Below, one piece after another: positions 1 to 22,015 of a stretch of 64,000 nucleotides of DNA. Below the pieces are notes generated by a model that had not been told where the DNA came from, made no database searches, and saw only the letters and a list, made by a program, of their open reading frames with translations. Origin of the DNA: Castanea sativa (taxonomy: Eukaryota; Streptophyta; Magnoliopsida; Fagales; Fagaceae); NCBI RefSeq assembly GCF_040712315.1, contig NC_134023.1:61090757-61154756 (forward strand), written 5' to 3'. Each line of letters begins with the position of its first letter. Within the stretch, counting starts at the first letter, position 1. Both the position numbers and the translations under genes were made by a program.

Positions 1-245
1 CTGTGAGTGTATGCAGATACCTTCGAATATCAAAACTTGCAATTTACAAATATTTTAAAACAGCCAGCTGGTTTATCAAATGAGTGTTTTGGTGCTTGAA
101 AAGCATCAAATCTTCAACCAAATATTTAAAAAACAAAATGCAATTTCAAGTAGCATATTGAATTTCCATAGCCAGCTGCAAAGACAAAAGTGCATCCAAA
201 CTTCTGTGGATACCTGATAAGAAAAGAAATGGAATGGCCATTTAC

Positions 246-4756
<4,511 letters not shown>

Positions 4757-6037
4757 GCCTACAATGCTTCCAGCCCAAATCATGAAAACTGCTATTTGAA
4801 AACACCCTTTATATCATTTCCTTATCTGCATCCAATAACACAAGAGCATTACAGAAAATCCAAATATAGCAACTGCCCAGGACATACATATAATTCAGAA
4901 ATCAAGAAAAACAAAATGTCAAGAACATTTCTTTGAAGAAATTATGAAATGGGCATTCAAAAGAAAAGCCAAAATCAAACATATAGGACAAATACAAACA
5001 TTATTCATGATTAATGAACAAATAAGCTGAGTAACCAAAAGGGATCTTACAGATTAAGAAGAGGAATATTTGTTGGCTGGAAATTGAAGCTCAAACTTTG
5101 CAATCATATATGCAGTCAAGAAAAAAAGTACTAGACAAATGGATAATCCAAAAAAGGAATGTTTATATATTTGATTATTTATTTAAAGTGTGTAAGTGTT
5201 GGAATTGTAGAGAGACAACGCAAGAAAAGATTCACAAAAATCATTAGGGAATTATACTAGGAATCTGCATTGTATTTATTTTCACAAAAATTTTAAACAT
5301 TTTAAAATTGTTTTTTGTTTTATTTAGTTTTTCTTGTTTCTTTAATAATAGAATGTGTATGCCACCCAAAAGGTCAGAAAAATACGGCTTTTGTGGTTGA
5401 TAACACCAACAACCGGATAAATGTTCAAAGTGAACTACCCCACGCGCTCATGTAGCGCGTATAACCTTGGTGAAAAACGTTTTTATCATTTAAAAATCTA
5501 GTGGCAAAAAAAAAAAAAAAAAAAAAAAAAATTCTAGATGTTTTTTGGCAAATGATTGGTGGTTAATAGTAAATTTGTAATGAAAGCTCCAGCCTCCAGC
5601 AAATTGACAACTCAATAAGTTGTGACATAAGTTATTAGAAATTTTAAAAAATAAATTATGAAAATTTGTGAACCTTTCAGAAAAGAAAAAAAGAGCTCTT
5701 TATTATTATTATTCATTTTTTCCTGACTTTGTTCATTAAAAGTTTTAATTTTTCTTGTAATTTTTAACAAATAGATTGTAATGAGTTAAAAATAATACAT
5801 TTGAATTGATAAAATAATCACCCAATTCAATTTTATTAAATTTATTACGTATATTGGGCCAAGTTTAAATTTTTGGTATTTGGTAAGTTGCCACCAATAA
5901 ACTATAAACAGGTACAAGCACAACTATCTTTTTCGCTGGAATAAAACTAAAAAGGAACAAGTACAACTGATGCTTCAAAGTAACTTCTAAATATACTTTT
6001 ATAACAGTTTAAAACTTCCCAGCCAAAAATATATATG

Positions 6038-6096
<59 letters not shown>

Positions 6097-6748
6097 TGAA
6101 ACTTAAAACACATCCAAAAATAAAAAATAAAAAACTTGAAAAGAAGATTAAAGTGTTCCGATTTTTGTTTTTTATAAAAAAAAAAAATTGTCCATTTGAG
6201 AATGTTAACTATCATTGTAGTAATAGCGCAATCTAAAGAAAGAGATTATAAGACCCATCAAAGTTAATAGGTCTCATTTATTTTGAGATAATTTAAAAAC
6301 CAAGATTTTTAATTAAAATCTATACACCATAGAAGTTGATTTTTTTTTTTTAATAAGCACTATAGAAGTTGATATATCCCATTTTGCTTGATCTACTAAT
6401 TAAAAATCATTTTAATATTTTTACTTACGTTTTAATGGTGAATATTGATACATACATTTATACGCACACACACACATATGACCCTAAAAGCATCATTCTT
6501 TGAAAAAAAAGATAAGAAATTATATTAATTTGTTGTTTTAATATTGTTATCTCTTTAATATATAAATATAAATATCTTTATATGGAATGAAGAACCCCAC
6601 CACCATCATTACATGGAAAAAAAAAGGCTAGGACATTTTTTATACTTGACTAGATGACACAATCCTTGTTTATTCATAATTGTTTTCCCATTTTGAATGG
6701 AAAAAAAAAATTTGTATTCAATCAAAATAAGAAATATATAAAGGTATA
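4757..6748. other. intergenic, ArfGAP upstream region
   Basis: No gene seen. It holds the presumed ArfGAP promoter and 5' UTR, a 26-base poly-A run (5506-5531), a small perfect hairpin at about 5441-5460 (ACGCGC / GCGCGT arms), and a (TA)n microsatellite at 6042-6093. Open frames around 6009-6236 are translations of that microsatellite. Confidence 0.6.
5161..5170 (-). promoter_or_regulatory. possible TATA box of the ArfGAP gene
   Basis: On the minus strand this reads ATATATAAAC, about 405 bases upstream of the predicted ATG at 4756. The region is AT-rich, so this could be chance; no transcript evidence is available. Confidence 0.25.
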
Positions 6749-7417
6749 TGTGGGAGCCCGAGGACCAGGGTGAAAGCCCGAAGACCAAGGTGAAAGCCCG
6801 AGGATCATAGATGGAAGCCCCAGGAACAAGGATAAAGATCCGAATACCAAAGATGAAGTTCAAGGATTCGGGAACCCGAAGACAGGAAAGTGTGATGGCC
6901 GGGAAAAGTACAAGGTATAAAGTGATGGTATATGACAAAGACATTGAAAACATCGTGTTTAAGGGTAAGTATCTGTGGACGTCGCATTGAATGCTCTGCA
7001 CCAAGCTTTTTGGCCGCATTAAATGGGAAACAACAGCTTTATCAGTAGTATTGATGTGGAAGTGACCTGAATAATGCAAATTACAGCTAAGGAACTTCTT
7101 TCCATTACCGACTACAAGCAGTGTACAAATGTCAGCAAAGGAAGGTAGTTAGGTGAGAGATGAATGACTGAGATAACGAAGGCAGGGAGTATAAATAGGG
7201 ACAAAGGTGGCTAAGAGGAGGGGGAAAAAAAGCATCAAGAGAGGATATTGATAATTGAATGTAACCAGGACTTTCTGGAGAGACTAGATAGATTAAAGAG
7301 TTATTGTCAAATTGTAATCCTCAAGAGAATACTGTCCTTTATTGTAACGTTCCTTCTTTACAAATTCATTGTCGTGGGCTTGGGTTTTAGATCAGTGTTT
7401 GATTCTCGGTCCTCACA
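6749..7417 (+). mobile_element. solo LTR, Ty3/gypsy (Tat-like)
   Basis: A 669-bp block begins TGTGGGAGCC and ends CCTCACA (TG..CA ends). It has LTR layout: a GC-richer left part with short 'agcccgaggacc' repeats, a central segment with a 'gccgcattaaatggg' motif like that of the Tat LTR at 22860, a TATA box (TATAAATA, 7190-7197), then a U5-like tail. Flanks are GTATA (6744-6748) and ATATA (7418-7422), a four-of-five target-site match. No internal coding region is attached, so it is most simply a solo LTR left by LTR-LTR recombination. Confidence 0.7.
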
Positions 7418-8364
7418 ATATATATTATATAGTAGTATAGAAAGTTACTAACAGCTAAACTAGCCACAACCAAAATACACAATAGTTAACTTTCTAATAA
7501 ACTGTTACAGTCAAACTCTATTAAAAACACAAACAAAAATTCTACAAATATAACATTTTTTTTTTAATATTGAATGGTCATTTTAAAATTTAACAGCCAA
7601 TAATTTTGCATCTCACATCATTTTCATAGATTCTTCTGATTTCCTCTTCTCACATTGTAGTCTGGTAAAATGATGCATAGTTTGTTCTCGTTTTCATGTC
7701 TGATTTCCTCCTTGAAGATTCTCACATTTAGTCTAGTCATATGATTAATGATAGTTGCACAAAAAAGCTCACAAACTATTATTTTAGTCCATTATCAAAA
7801 TAAAAAAATAAAACTATTATTTTAGTCCTTTGTCTTTCGAATTGGTGACCATCCAATTCACTTCATAGTTCTAATCATTAACAACTCTAGGCAAGAAACA
7901 TTGAAAGAACATATTATCCTGCTTCCTTGTCTATTCTTTAAAAGCGTATAACATATCTATAATATAAAAAGTCCACTTTTATAACAAGCTAACATGCAAT
8001 AGTCCATTTTATCACTATTTTAAGAAAATAAAAATGAAATGTAAAGAGCACATTAGCAAAATTATAATTTCTTTTCTATTTCGTGATTTCTTTAATTAGT
8101 TCTAAACATGTCAGAGAAGAGAAAAAACCTAAGTTGTATTCCAAGATGGGGTAAGTCAAATCAAGGGTGATTTGTATTTACCTTGTCCCCTTTTTAGGAT
8201 GGGAAAATCCACAATAAGAGCGAGGCAAGTCAAAGGTAGGGTGGTTTAGAAGTAATCTTTTAATTCCTAAGATTATTATTTTGCCCCAACAATAACAACT
8301 AGTAATAACCTATCACTTAAGATTTGTTATAAAAATGTTGTGAAAATATTGTAAACATATTATT

Positions 8365-8402
<38 letters not shown>

Positions 8403-8479
8403 AAATGACTTCAATATTAATGAGGTACATATGAAAAAGAAAGAGAAAATAAGCATTTTGCGAGATAGTAATATAATTT
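7418..8479. other. intergenic, no gene seen
   Basis: AT-rich sequence with a (TA)n run at 8369-8399. A stretch near 8150-8235 ('aggatgggaaaatcc' context) has a diverged counterpart at about 9100-9190, so both are probably remnants of one old repeat family. No coding or RNA features recognised. Confidence 0.5.
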
Positions 8480-8745
8480 GCCCGTTTGGATACAGCTTTT
8501 ATGGCTGCGTTTGCGTTTTGCTTCCTTTTTTTTTTTTTTTTTTTTTTTCAAACCCAGCCGCAAGGTTTGACTATTCAGCCATGAACAGTGCACAAATGCA
8601 CTGTTTATGGGTCCTACAAATTTCACTTTTTAACAATTTTTTCATTAAAAATGGGTCCCACGGTACTATTCACACATTTAAAAATTATTTTGCTACAGTG
8701 TTTTCAGTTTTCAGTTTCAGCAAAATAAGTTCTATCCAAACGGAC
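8480..8745. mobile_element. MITE with CCGTTTGGATA terminal inverted repeats
   Basis: A 266-bp element with inverted ends: left GCCCGTTTGGATA, right (reverse complement) GTCCGTTTGGATAG. The interior has no coding potential and contains 'gctacagtg..ttttcag' and 'gggtcccac' words repeated in plant MITEs of this type. A poly-T run interrupts it near 8528-8550. I could not define a clean target-site duplication. A decayed relative lies at about 10622-10770. Confidence 0.6.
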
Positions 8746-11700
8746 TCAATATGTATAACAAATAAAATTATAAAGAGAAATACTAACGAATACCCTTAAG
8801 ATAATAGTTAATAATTCATTTAAAGAAAGTTTTTATAAGAAAATAAAAAAAAACTAATATTTTGATAGTTTTTTTCTATTTCCTATAAAAGTGGTGTCAA
8901 AATTTTCTTAAAATGGATTGTTAACCATTGCTTTAAGGGCATCCGTTAGCATGACCCAATTATAAATAGCATATGTATAAAAAAAATTAAACAAAATATA
9001 TAATTTATATGTATTAAACAAATACTTTACCTATCAAAAAAAAAAAAACTTTTTTAAGTAATAGCATCTATTCACATTCAAGGCAAAGCGCAAGATATGT
9101 AGGATGAGTAAAAACTAAAAACAGTCCCACCGCTTCACCTCTTCGGGATGGGAAAATCTCACATGGAGCAAAGAGAAGTGGAGTGAATAAAACTAATTAG
9201 CATCAATTTCATTTCATTCTTTAATAAACTTCCAAACACAGGGTAAACAAAACTAATTAGCATCAATTTCATAATTTTTCTCCCTAATATAAGATTATTT
9301 ACTTTAGGTATTTTTGCTTCATCTTATTTTCATCAAAAAAGAGAATATATAAATTTAAAAAAAAATATTATTTCAAAAAAGATTTTTTTTTTTTTTATAA
9401 TTTCTTTTTCTTATTTGGGTAGAAGTAGAAACCTTACTTTATTCAACATATTTTTTAAGCAAATAAACCAATAAAAATAAGTTGCTGAACAATTAGGAAA
9501 CTATATAGTTCATGAATATATAGTGGGAAACTATCAATTAGCTTAGTAAAATTAGGGATATTGTCTTACCCCCCCCCCCCCCCTCTTTAATGGCGCGTGA
9601 GATCAATGCAAGTAGTGGAATAATATTCCCCACTGATATTAATAATTAATTTAAATTTAAATTTAAATTCAGGCAAGTTGGCACGTGCGCGTGTGTAGAT
9701 TAGATTGTGTTGAGCACGTTGGTTTGCACAATTTCATAAACGACCGTTTCTGTCTGAATGCCGACAACAACGACAATTGCTGTGACCATTTCTTCATTCT
9801 TTATTATTTACTTTTGTCTTCTTTTTCTATGGGAGTTTTTTTATTTTTATTTTTTACGATGAGAAATTAAAAAATCCATTGTATAATGGTTTATCTTTTG
9901 GAAAATGATATTTTTACCACAATATTAAATTGTAACGAGTTCTAATTTAAATTTATTACTGAAATTATTTTTTTATTCACTAATTATAACAACTTGTGAT
10001 AACCTTTTACATATTATTTGTTATAAAAATATTGTAAAAATGTCGTAGAGATAATATTTCCTTTGTCTTTTTTGAATATTTTTTGAAATGATTTCGGAGT
10101 CACTAAAATCTAGTTTCCACGTATTAAGCAAGCAAATCTAGCTTCCCACATATCAAGCAAGCCTTCCAATTTTTTTTTATTATATTTTTTTTATATAAGA
10201 TATAAATTCTAATCTAGCCTCAGTGTATATGTGAATGAATCCTTCCAAATTTTTGAACAACAATGATTTCTTTATATAGAAATTTCAAAATTCTTTTTCT
10301 TTTTCTTTAATTTATTTTTTGGGGTCCAATTTAGTGTATCTTTAGATTTGTGAGTGAGATTAATACTTTCCTCCAACATGTATCACCCCATCCTTTCCTT
10401 GCGTTTCGCATAAAATGGTGGGAAGCTTCAACAATAATGATCAAAATCATTTGATAGTAGTGATGATGAAATGGAAGTCAAAGAGAAAGGAATCTTCAAA
10501 ATCCTCAGATTTTCTATAAGAAAATGATTATGACCGAGCTAAATATGGTATCAACAAATCCAAAGTAAAGTCAGAAAAATTCAAAATATTAACATTTTTG
10601 GATAAAACCTTGGACTTAGTGTCGGTTTGAGATCCGCTTATTTTGCTGAAATTGAAAATTTTTTACTAAAAATACTGTAGATAAAAATAAAAATTATCTG
10701 ATATAATACAGTGAGACCCAAGAAAGCATTTACTATATTACTATAACCAAATTGCTTGACTGGAGGGGACAAAGCCAAAAATCTATCCTCCTGGAGTCCT
10801 ACATTAAACAATTAGCCCCCTTAATCATATTATGATACTATGTTTTCACAAAATATATTTGAAATTAACAAAAAAAAAAAAAAAAACACTTAATGTCCTT
10901 GTACCCTACTAAAGCAACTCCATACACTTTTATATTAATTTATTTTAAGAAATAGAAACAAATATCTAAACTTTATGTATTTAGATCAATATCATGCTTT
11001 GATTTTTTTTAGATAGGGTAAAATTTAAATCTATGGCATCCACCCCATGATGATTGTTTTTATCATCTTGTGTCCTTTTTTTTTTTTTTATTGAAATCAT
11101 CTTATGTCCTTAAATCTATGAATTGGTTACTTTGTTTCCTTATTATAATGATGTGAAAAATATATTTTAAGTTAATTGAGATTATGGAGAATCTTGAGCA
11201 TAATAATGAGTTCAAAATATGAAAAAATGCTGAAAGTTATTGAATAAATTAAACTAAGAATGAAAAAATAAATTATGGTTTGTTTTTATATTAGATTTTT
11301 CCTGATAACTAATTACAATTGTTTATTTACTTCATTATAAATATCGATTGATATTTTTTTTAGTTTTATTTTTTCATATTGTCTTATAAAAGGCCTAAAA
11401 CTTCGTGCATTTTGAATTAATTAGTTTGAATACACAAAAAAAAAAAAAAAAAAAAAAATTACAAATACTAAGAAGTAGTAAGTTATTGTCAATAATGTAC
11501 CTAGCTAAAAATTCGTATGGTTGGAGATCTCAATCAAACAATGCCATATTCAGGCTGGAAAAGAATAGTAGTGGTCCAAGAGTCAACAATGGTGGACTTC
11601 AGGGAGATGTTGGTTGTGAGGTCTAAAACTAATAGTTGGGCAAAAAGCATGACAAGGGCGTTGTTTATCGACAATGGTGGGGGTGTGACACAATTATTGA

Positions 11701-12050
11701 TTTTTCAATTGGCAAGGACCTTCTCCGCAGGAGGTGGTGGTGGGAAGCAAATGATAGCATGTAAGACTGCTATGATGTCAAAATTGGTGGCAGATGGTTT
11801 AGTTTGAGAGAATTTTAGGTCAGAGGTACAATGGCTTGGATTATGGCTAGTTCAGCTTGCATTGGGGTGAGTTGGCCAATCATTGTGACGGTTGGGAAGT
11901 CATGCTGTGAGTATATCTAGATTTGGGTTAAGAGTTTCCAAATCTTTGTCCCTTTTTTTTTCTTATATTTATTTTAAAAGGAAAATTAAAAGAAAGAGAG
12001 AGAAGATGGGAGAAGAGTAAAGAAGATATCACTTATCTTATTTAGAGGTA
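8746..12050. other. intergenic, no gene seen
   Basis: AT-rich, no recognisable gene. It contains a 15-base poly-C run (9569-9583), a 24-base word ('aaaactaattagcatcaatt' plus 4) present twice about 55 bases apart near 9185-9272, a MITE fragment at about 10622-10770 (start similar to 8480-8745), a SINE-like tail fragment near 11020-11080, and a poly-A run at about 11436-11458. Open frames at 11405-11807 are 73 and 96 codons long, overlap each other and match nothing I recognise. Confidence 0.5.
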
Positions 12051-12237
12051 GGTTGAAAAGAGAGGAACGTATAAAAACTATAAACATTGATAAGCCTTTA
12101 ACTTATGTACTGTTACTTTGGTGAATAAACTATAAAAATAAATAAGATAGGTTGAAAAGAGAGGAACGTATAAAAACTATAAACATTGATAAGCCTTTAA
12201 CTTATGTACTGTTACTTTGGTGAATAAACTATAAAAA
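12051..12237. repeat. 99-bp direct tandem duplication
   Basis: Two nearly identical copies, 12051-12149 and 12150-12237, each starting GGTTGAAAAGAGAGG. Such low divergence implies a recent local duplication. No coding potential. Confidence 0.85.
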
Positions 12238-12369
12238 TTGATAGGTGTTAAACATTAAGTTGTTCAGTTACATTCAAATATCTAACTGCATTTAATTTGA
12301 TTCTCCTCAGGAAACATAAAACTGATTGTATTGCATTGGCTAATACTTCCCTACGTTTGAATTTAATTT

Positions 12370-12765
12370 GGAAAAATTATATTTTACCGCCATAATTTTA
12401 TGGCCTTAAATTATAATTATATTACACTTTACACCCTAAATTTTTTGTATTCACATTTTACATCCTAAACTAACTCTTGTTACACTTTGACCCTAAGGTT
12501 AAATTTTCTTCCAAGTTAAGGTGTAAATTTTAATCAAGAGTATAATTTATAGTAGTAAAGTATAATTTATTTTTTGTTTTTAAAGTATTGAAAAGAGGAA
12601 TAATTAAGTTTTTCTACATTGTGTCATATTTTTTCATATAAGTTAACAAATAACTTAATGTCTAGGTACAAAATGTAACAAATGTCATAATTTAAAATAC
12701 AAAACGTAAATTTAAAAAGTTTATGATACAAAGTATAATCAATAGTATACTTTAGGATGGTACAA
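12370..12765. mobile_element. putative AT-rich MITE
   Basis: Left part (ATTATATTTTACCGCCATAA) and right part (reverse complement GTTAGATTGTACCATCCTAA) are imperfect inverted repeats. The interior repeats 'ttacaccctaaa / acaaaatgtaac' words on opposing strands. A related but larger arrangement is at about 36935-38300. Boundaries are approximate. Confidence 0.4.
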
Positions 12766-13477
12766 TCTAACTTCTCTTTTAATTTGAGAACTTTAACGCT
12801 CTCACTTAAAGAATTGTACCCAAATTTTGACCTATTGTTTAGTCATCATATATTAAACTCCATATTTAAGAGGAATATTTAAACCAAAATAAGTATATAA
12901 AACCCCAAGAGACCACACCTCAGATTAGCTCCCTCCTAAAAAGACATACAAATCCGAGAGAATTAAATCCTCAACCAAGTCTCCTATACTGTACTGACTC
13001 TCTAATGCAATGGAGTAACGGTTACAGTAGAAAACCTTGGAATAGAGCTGAAATCAAGGGTAAAAATAAAACCGCAAGAATGGATGCCATAGTTTATTTT
13101 ATGCGTTGAAGTTGAAATTAAAACTCTGGCATTTTGTAGCTGTCGTTGGTTACTCTCAAATATGTACATATATTGCAGGAGAAAGTAAAGGAGAAAATAA
13201 ATTCTCCACAAAAAAAAAAAACGAAGGTTTAGTAATAAATACATACTAACAAGCATTTACTAGCAGTGAGTGCAGAAATGCTTGCAAAAAACGCTATCAA
13301 GCACAACAAAATTATGGCACTTAAACGTATAATGTTTTGAGAATACCTTGCAAGCTTCAGGTCTTTCATATAACTTATTGCACAATCAATGCATTAAATT
13401 AGGCAAAAATTTTACTCATCCAGCAACGAGCAAAACATACAAGCATAAGCAAACCATGGGAGCAGATTTAAATATAG

Positions 13478-18034
<4,557 letters not shown>

Positions 18035-18247
18035 TTTTTCGAAGCTGTGAGAGTGAGAGTGATAGTGAAATGTGTTGTGAAGGGGAGTGAGGGAGTGCGC
18101 TTTTGAGTGGGAAATAGAAAACAAGTTACAAAAGCTTTGATAACTCCGAAGGACTTTAAATTTTAATATTTTCCAATTAACACCCTCATTTTTTTTAATT
18201 ATAAACAAGTATTAAAATTTGACACAAACCACATTCCACACTACACA
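18035..18247 (-). promoter_or_regulatory. UMPS 5' UTR and proximal upstream region
   Basis: Copies of this region (words 'gagtgggaaa', 'aaagctttg', 'ggacttt', 'ccaattaacaccct') recur at about 21530-21660, 44840-44970, 54030-54130, 54310-54440 and 60020-60150, showing how often this neighbourhood was duplicated. Unlike B and C, the functional copy lacks about 60 bases containing a TATA-like box (see 44775-44784). The nearest alternative on the minus strand is TTTATAAT near 18198-18206. Confidence 0.55.
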
Positions 18248-18410
18248 ATTTTTTTTATTATAAAATATAAATTTTTTACTCTAATCTAATTTAAGTGAAT
18301 ATGTGCATGAAACTTTCTTTTAAAAACTTAAACTTCAATCCTTACTTCCTACACCCCACAAGCATTTATATATTTGTGAAGTGACCACTGCACCAAGAGT
18401 GTACAGTAAT
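18248..18410 (-). mobile_element. possible tRNA-derived SINE upstream of UMPS
   Basis: Minus strand: a GGTGCAGTGGTCACTTC-type head, a middle 'gcttgtggggtgtagga', then an A-rich tail (T-rich on the plus strand near 18250-18275). This sequence is absent from the corresponding place in segments B and C. No clear B box or target duplication. Confidence 0.4.
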
Positions 18411-18426
18411 ACATTACGTGAAATTA

Positions 18427-18853
18427 TTAAATTATGGGTTAATACAATTGACCTGTTTAATAAAATGAAAATTTACTTATTATTATTGACTTGTTGTTGC
18501 TAATTTTCTTTGACATATTGTGATTAATTATTTGTGATATAAAAATATGTTTTAGTTTTAAATGATTATTTGTGATGCAGTTACTTGTTAGTTCTGAATT
18601 TTATATTAAATTTTTTTTTAAAAGTTTTAACAGTTAGATTAATTTGGTTAATACTAAAATTTGTATTCTTTTTTTGCTTGACAAAATCGGATGAACGGGT
18701 CGATACGATTGGCTTTTTTAATAAACAAGTTGTGCTAAGGTTGATGAATTTTGATGTGTTTAATAAATATATTGAGTTAGTGTTAACACATATAATCAAA
18801 TACTCATGAGTCGACATGACACAAGCTTGACATGCAAGCTAAAATTGCCACCA
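18427..18853. mobile_element. diverged hAT-type element copy a1
   Basis: The stretch 'aaacgggtcaatacg..ttaataaa' and the right end '..aaaattgccacc' are typical of plant hAT-related repeats built of 'gggttgaca / ctgtttaataaa' words, like the better preserved copy at 47368-48626. It matches about 20590-21023 base for base over most of its length. Left edge unclear. Confidence 0.45.
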
Positions 18854-20340
18854 ATATTTACTTGAATTTGAGAATATTCCCTTCAATTTTTTTATAAAAA
18901 AAATTTGAATAGGATTTTATCAAAAATACTCTATCCATTCGTATTCTAAGTTTAATAAGAAGAAATTCCACTTATTTGAATTTAGTTGAAAAAACTTAAT
19001 TATAATGGTAGTACTGTATGGTTTGCATTATACCGTAGCTATGCAACTATTTGTTGAAGAAACTAATCTAAAGTTGTACGGTTGATTTTTTAATTTTTAG
19101 AATCATACAGTTGCACAATCTAATGTACCTGAGGAAAATTATTCATCTTAAACTATGAAACATTTATTTTCTAAAAAAAAATATTAAACATTTACAATGT
19201 GCTAGTGTACATAAGTACGTTATAACATTTCATTAAAAAAGGCGGTGCACATTTTAACGTACAAACAAATGTAATTACTGCAATTATGGTAATTAATAAC
19301 AAATATTTGTTACGATTGTTATTATATATAAATCTAATATTATGCATTTTTTTTAGAATCTCTAATATCAAGCCATTTATTATAATTGTATTCATATACG
19401 AAATTATAGATTCTAATAAAGAGTTTAAATATAGAATATAATTTAAATTCAATTGAAAAAACCATATTAAAATAATAATGTGTAAATTTCATGAGGTCTT
19501 AAAAGTAAAAAAATTCTACAACCACAAAGTAACCCGCAATTTTTATCACAACTATCCACTTAACATATTATAAATGGTGGAGAAAAAATAATAGATTCAT
19601 GTGAAAGTAATAAACGACCTCTCACAACCTCCCACATAAATAATTGTATTACTAGAATTAATTCTCAAAACCTCATGAAACACAAACGATGACATCCAAT
19701 AAGTGTCGACGCCTTTATTTATTTAAAGTGTCAACGCCTTTGGTTTTGCATATATTATAGATTTTCAAATTAAATTTACTTAAATTCATTGTAATAAGGT
19801 CAACAACAATATCTCATTCAAAAAAAAAAAAAAAAAAAAGGGAAAAAAGGTCAACAACAATATCTTTTTCCTTTTTGGCCTTTGCTTGGCGGTTACTTAT
19901 GTCGGAGAATGACACTAGAAAATGATATTATGATATTCAACTTGTTGGTAAAATGTGAAGAATCGCTTGCTAGTTTTCCTAAATTAGTAACCGAATCGAA
20001 GGTCAAATAGTACTAAATTTTCCTTGCTTCGTTACAAATGCTACTTGCACAAGAATTTATGAAACATTTTTTCTTGATTATTCAATTATGTAATTAACAG
20101 TTCTTTACTCATTTCAGTTTTTAAGCTTGGATCCTTTCATCTCCATGACTCAAACAAAAGATAGTTTGCTCTGTTGCTCCGGCCAAAAATGATGATTTAG
20201 GATGGTAATTGTCAAAGATATTAGGGCCTTAGGCCTAAGCCCAATCCTAATTGGTTATAGTTACTGTGGAATTTTAATCTAATTGTTTAATTAAGCCCAA
20301 TTATTTACATTATTAGTCAATTGACATTACCATGGATATA
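18854..20340. repeat. segment A, paralogous to 44990-47367 and 52979-53290
   Basis: No gene. The sequence runs colinear with segment B: 'gtactgtatggtttgcattata' (minus a few bases), 'gctagtgtacataagtac' and 'aatctctaatatcaagccat' here correspond to about 45130, 45330 and 46815. At 20031-20040 'ttgcttcgtta|caaatgctac' is the empty counterpart of the copia insertion site at 49352/52974. A poly-A run sits at about 19820-19838. Confidence 0.75.
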
Positions 20341-20359
20341 AATCATGGTACCAAATCCC

Positions 20360-21023
20360 CACAACCTGTTTAATAAACGTGTTGCATTCGTGTCATATGT
20401 GGACTGAAACTTAACAGATTCGTGTCATATTCGAGTTGACACAATTGATCTGTTAACTAAACGTGTTGTGTTTGTGTCATATTCAGATTGAGCTTAATAG
20501 ATTCGTGTCATATTTGGGTTGACACAAATGATCTGTTTAATAAATGTGTTGCATTTGTGTCCAATTTATGGAACCCTTTTAACCCGTTTAATTAAATGAA
20601 AATTTACTAATATACCATTTAAATCCTAGGTATATAAACTTATTAGTTGTTGACTTGTTGTTGCTTATTTTCTTTGACATATTGTGATTGGTTATTTGTG
20701 ATATTAAGATATACTTTAGTTTTGAATGATTAATTGTAATGCAGTTACTTGTTAATTTTGAATTTTATATTAAAAAAATTATTATTTTTTTGGTTTTTCA
20801 CAGCTCAAATCAATTTGGTTAATACTAAAATTTGTATTTTTTTTCACTTGATAAAATTGGATAAACGGGTCAATACGACTGACCTATTTAATAAATAAGT
20901 CGTGTTGGGTTTGATGAATCTTGACGTGTTTAATAAACATATTGGGTTAATGTTGGCACATATAATCAAATACTCATAAGTTGACATCACACGAGCCCGA
21001 CACGGGAACAAAATTTACCACCA
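20360..21023. mobile_element. diverged hAT-type element copy a2
   Basis: Longer relative of 18427-18853. Internal words 'gacacaattgatctgttaa' and 'cgtgtcatattcg' recur several times, and the right end is again '..aaaatttaccacc'. The 20590-21023 part and the sequence after it (to about 21345) repeat 18427-19150, so a stretch of about 750 bases is duplicated in direct orientation about 2.15 kb apart. Confidence 0.45.
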
Positions 21024-21847
21024 AAATTTACTTGTATTTGAGAGTATTCCCTTCAATTTTTTCACTAAAAAGAATTGGAAAGGATTTTATTAATATCTTT
21101 TTTTTTTTTTTTTGGAGAAACTTATTAATATCCATTCGTATTCAAAGTTTAACAAGAAAACAAATTCCACTTTGAATTTAAATTATGAATTTGAATTTAG
21201 TTGAAAAAACTTAATAATAATGGTAGTACTGTATGGTTTGCATTATACTGTAGCTATGCAGCTATTTGTTGAAGAAACTAATCTAAAGTTGTATAGTTTT
21301 TTTTTAGAAGCATATAGTTGCACAATCTAAAGTACCTAAGGGAAATTACTTTTATTTGAGCATATTTCATTCATTTTTGTTGATCCATTTGAAGAAATAA
21401 AATAATAGATTGAAAAGAATTTCAGTAAAAATATTCCATCCACCAGGGTTGTAAATAAACAAAATTGTTCATAAACAGTTCTTCAATAAAAAGCTCATTA
21501 CAAAACTTTGACATTTGAGGGAGTTAAAGGAGTGCAGTTTGACATTTGAGTGGGAAACTGAAGCAAAGCTTTGTTTACTTTGCAAGACTTTTAATTTTGA
21601 TTTTTCCAATTAACACCCTTATTTTTTTAATAATTATGAACTAGGTCATCGGTGAAGTGATATCACTCTACCAAATACATAAGTTAAATTTATAGTGGAA
21701 TTCCTTAAAGTGATCACTCTACCAAAAATTGTATTTGAGAATATTCCATTCATTATTCTTTTTTTTTTTACCCAATTCAAAATTCTATTTACACAAAGTA
21801 AAATAATAGATTCAAAATTCTATTTAAACAAATTATATATATTATTT
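21024..21847. repeat. segment A continued; extra copy of UMPS upstream sequence
   Basis: 21030-21345 repeats 18854-19150. 21360-21660 matches 54170-54440 in segment B and contains a copy of the UMPS upstream region at about 21530-21660. No coding potential. Confidence 0.7.
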
Positions 21848-22015
21848 TTCAATAAGTATATGATAGAAATTTAACTTATGGATTCAGCTCTATAATAATT
21901 GCACTTTATCATTAGGCTAAGACACCAATTGATTTTTTTTGTAGGTTGGATTCGAACCCCAAATCTTTTGTTTAACCACAAGAGATTTTACCAATTGAGC
22001 TAATAGAATCCACCA
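21848..22015 (-). mobile_element. tRNA-derived SINE
   Basis: On the minus strand an A box (TAGCTCAATTGGTAA, 22002-21988) and a perfect B box (GGTTCGAATCC, 21958-21948) lie about 30 bases apart, followed by the plant SINE body 'gcctaatgataaagtgcaat'. It is not a tRNA gene: no acceptor stem can be drawn. The orthologous insertion is in segment B (54630-54802), so it predates the duplication. Confidence 0.7.

Noticed and set aside
6009..6236. Open frames on both strands in a (TA)n tract
   Set aside because: Translation of a microsatellite (repeated Tyr-Ile); the same applies at 34984-35213, 47870-48064 and 57011-57208.
11405..11807. Overlapping frames with a glycine-rich stretch
   Set aside because: No family recognised, no splice partners, no conserved copy; could be an old gene remnant but cannot be supported.
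21940..22005. tRNA gene on the minus strand
   Set aside because: A and B boxes are good, but no acceptor stem or anticodon arm can be formed; the sequence continues into a SINE body.
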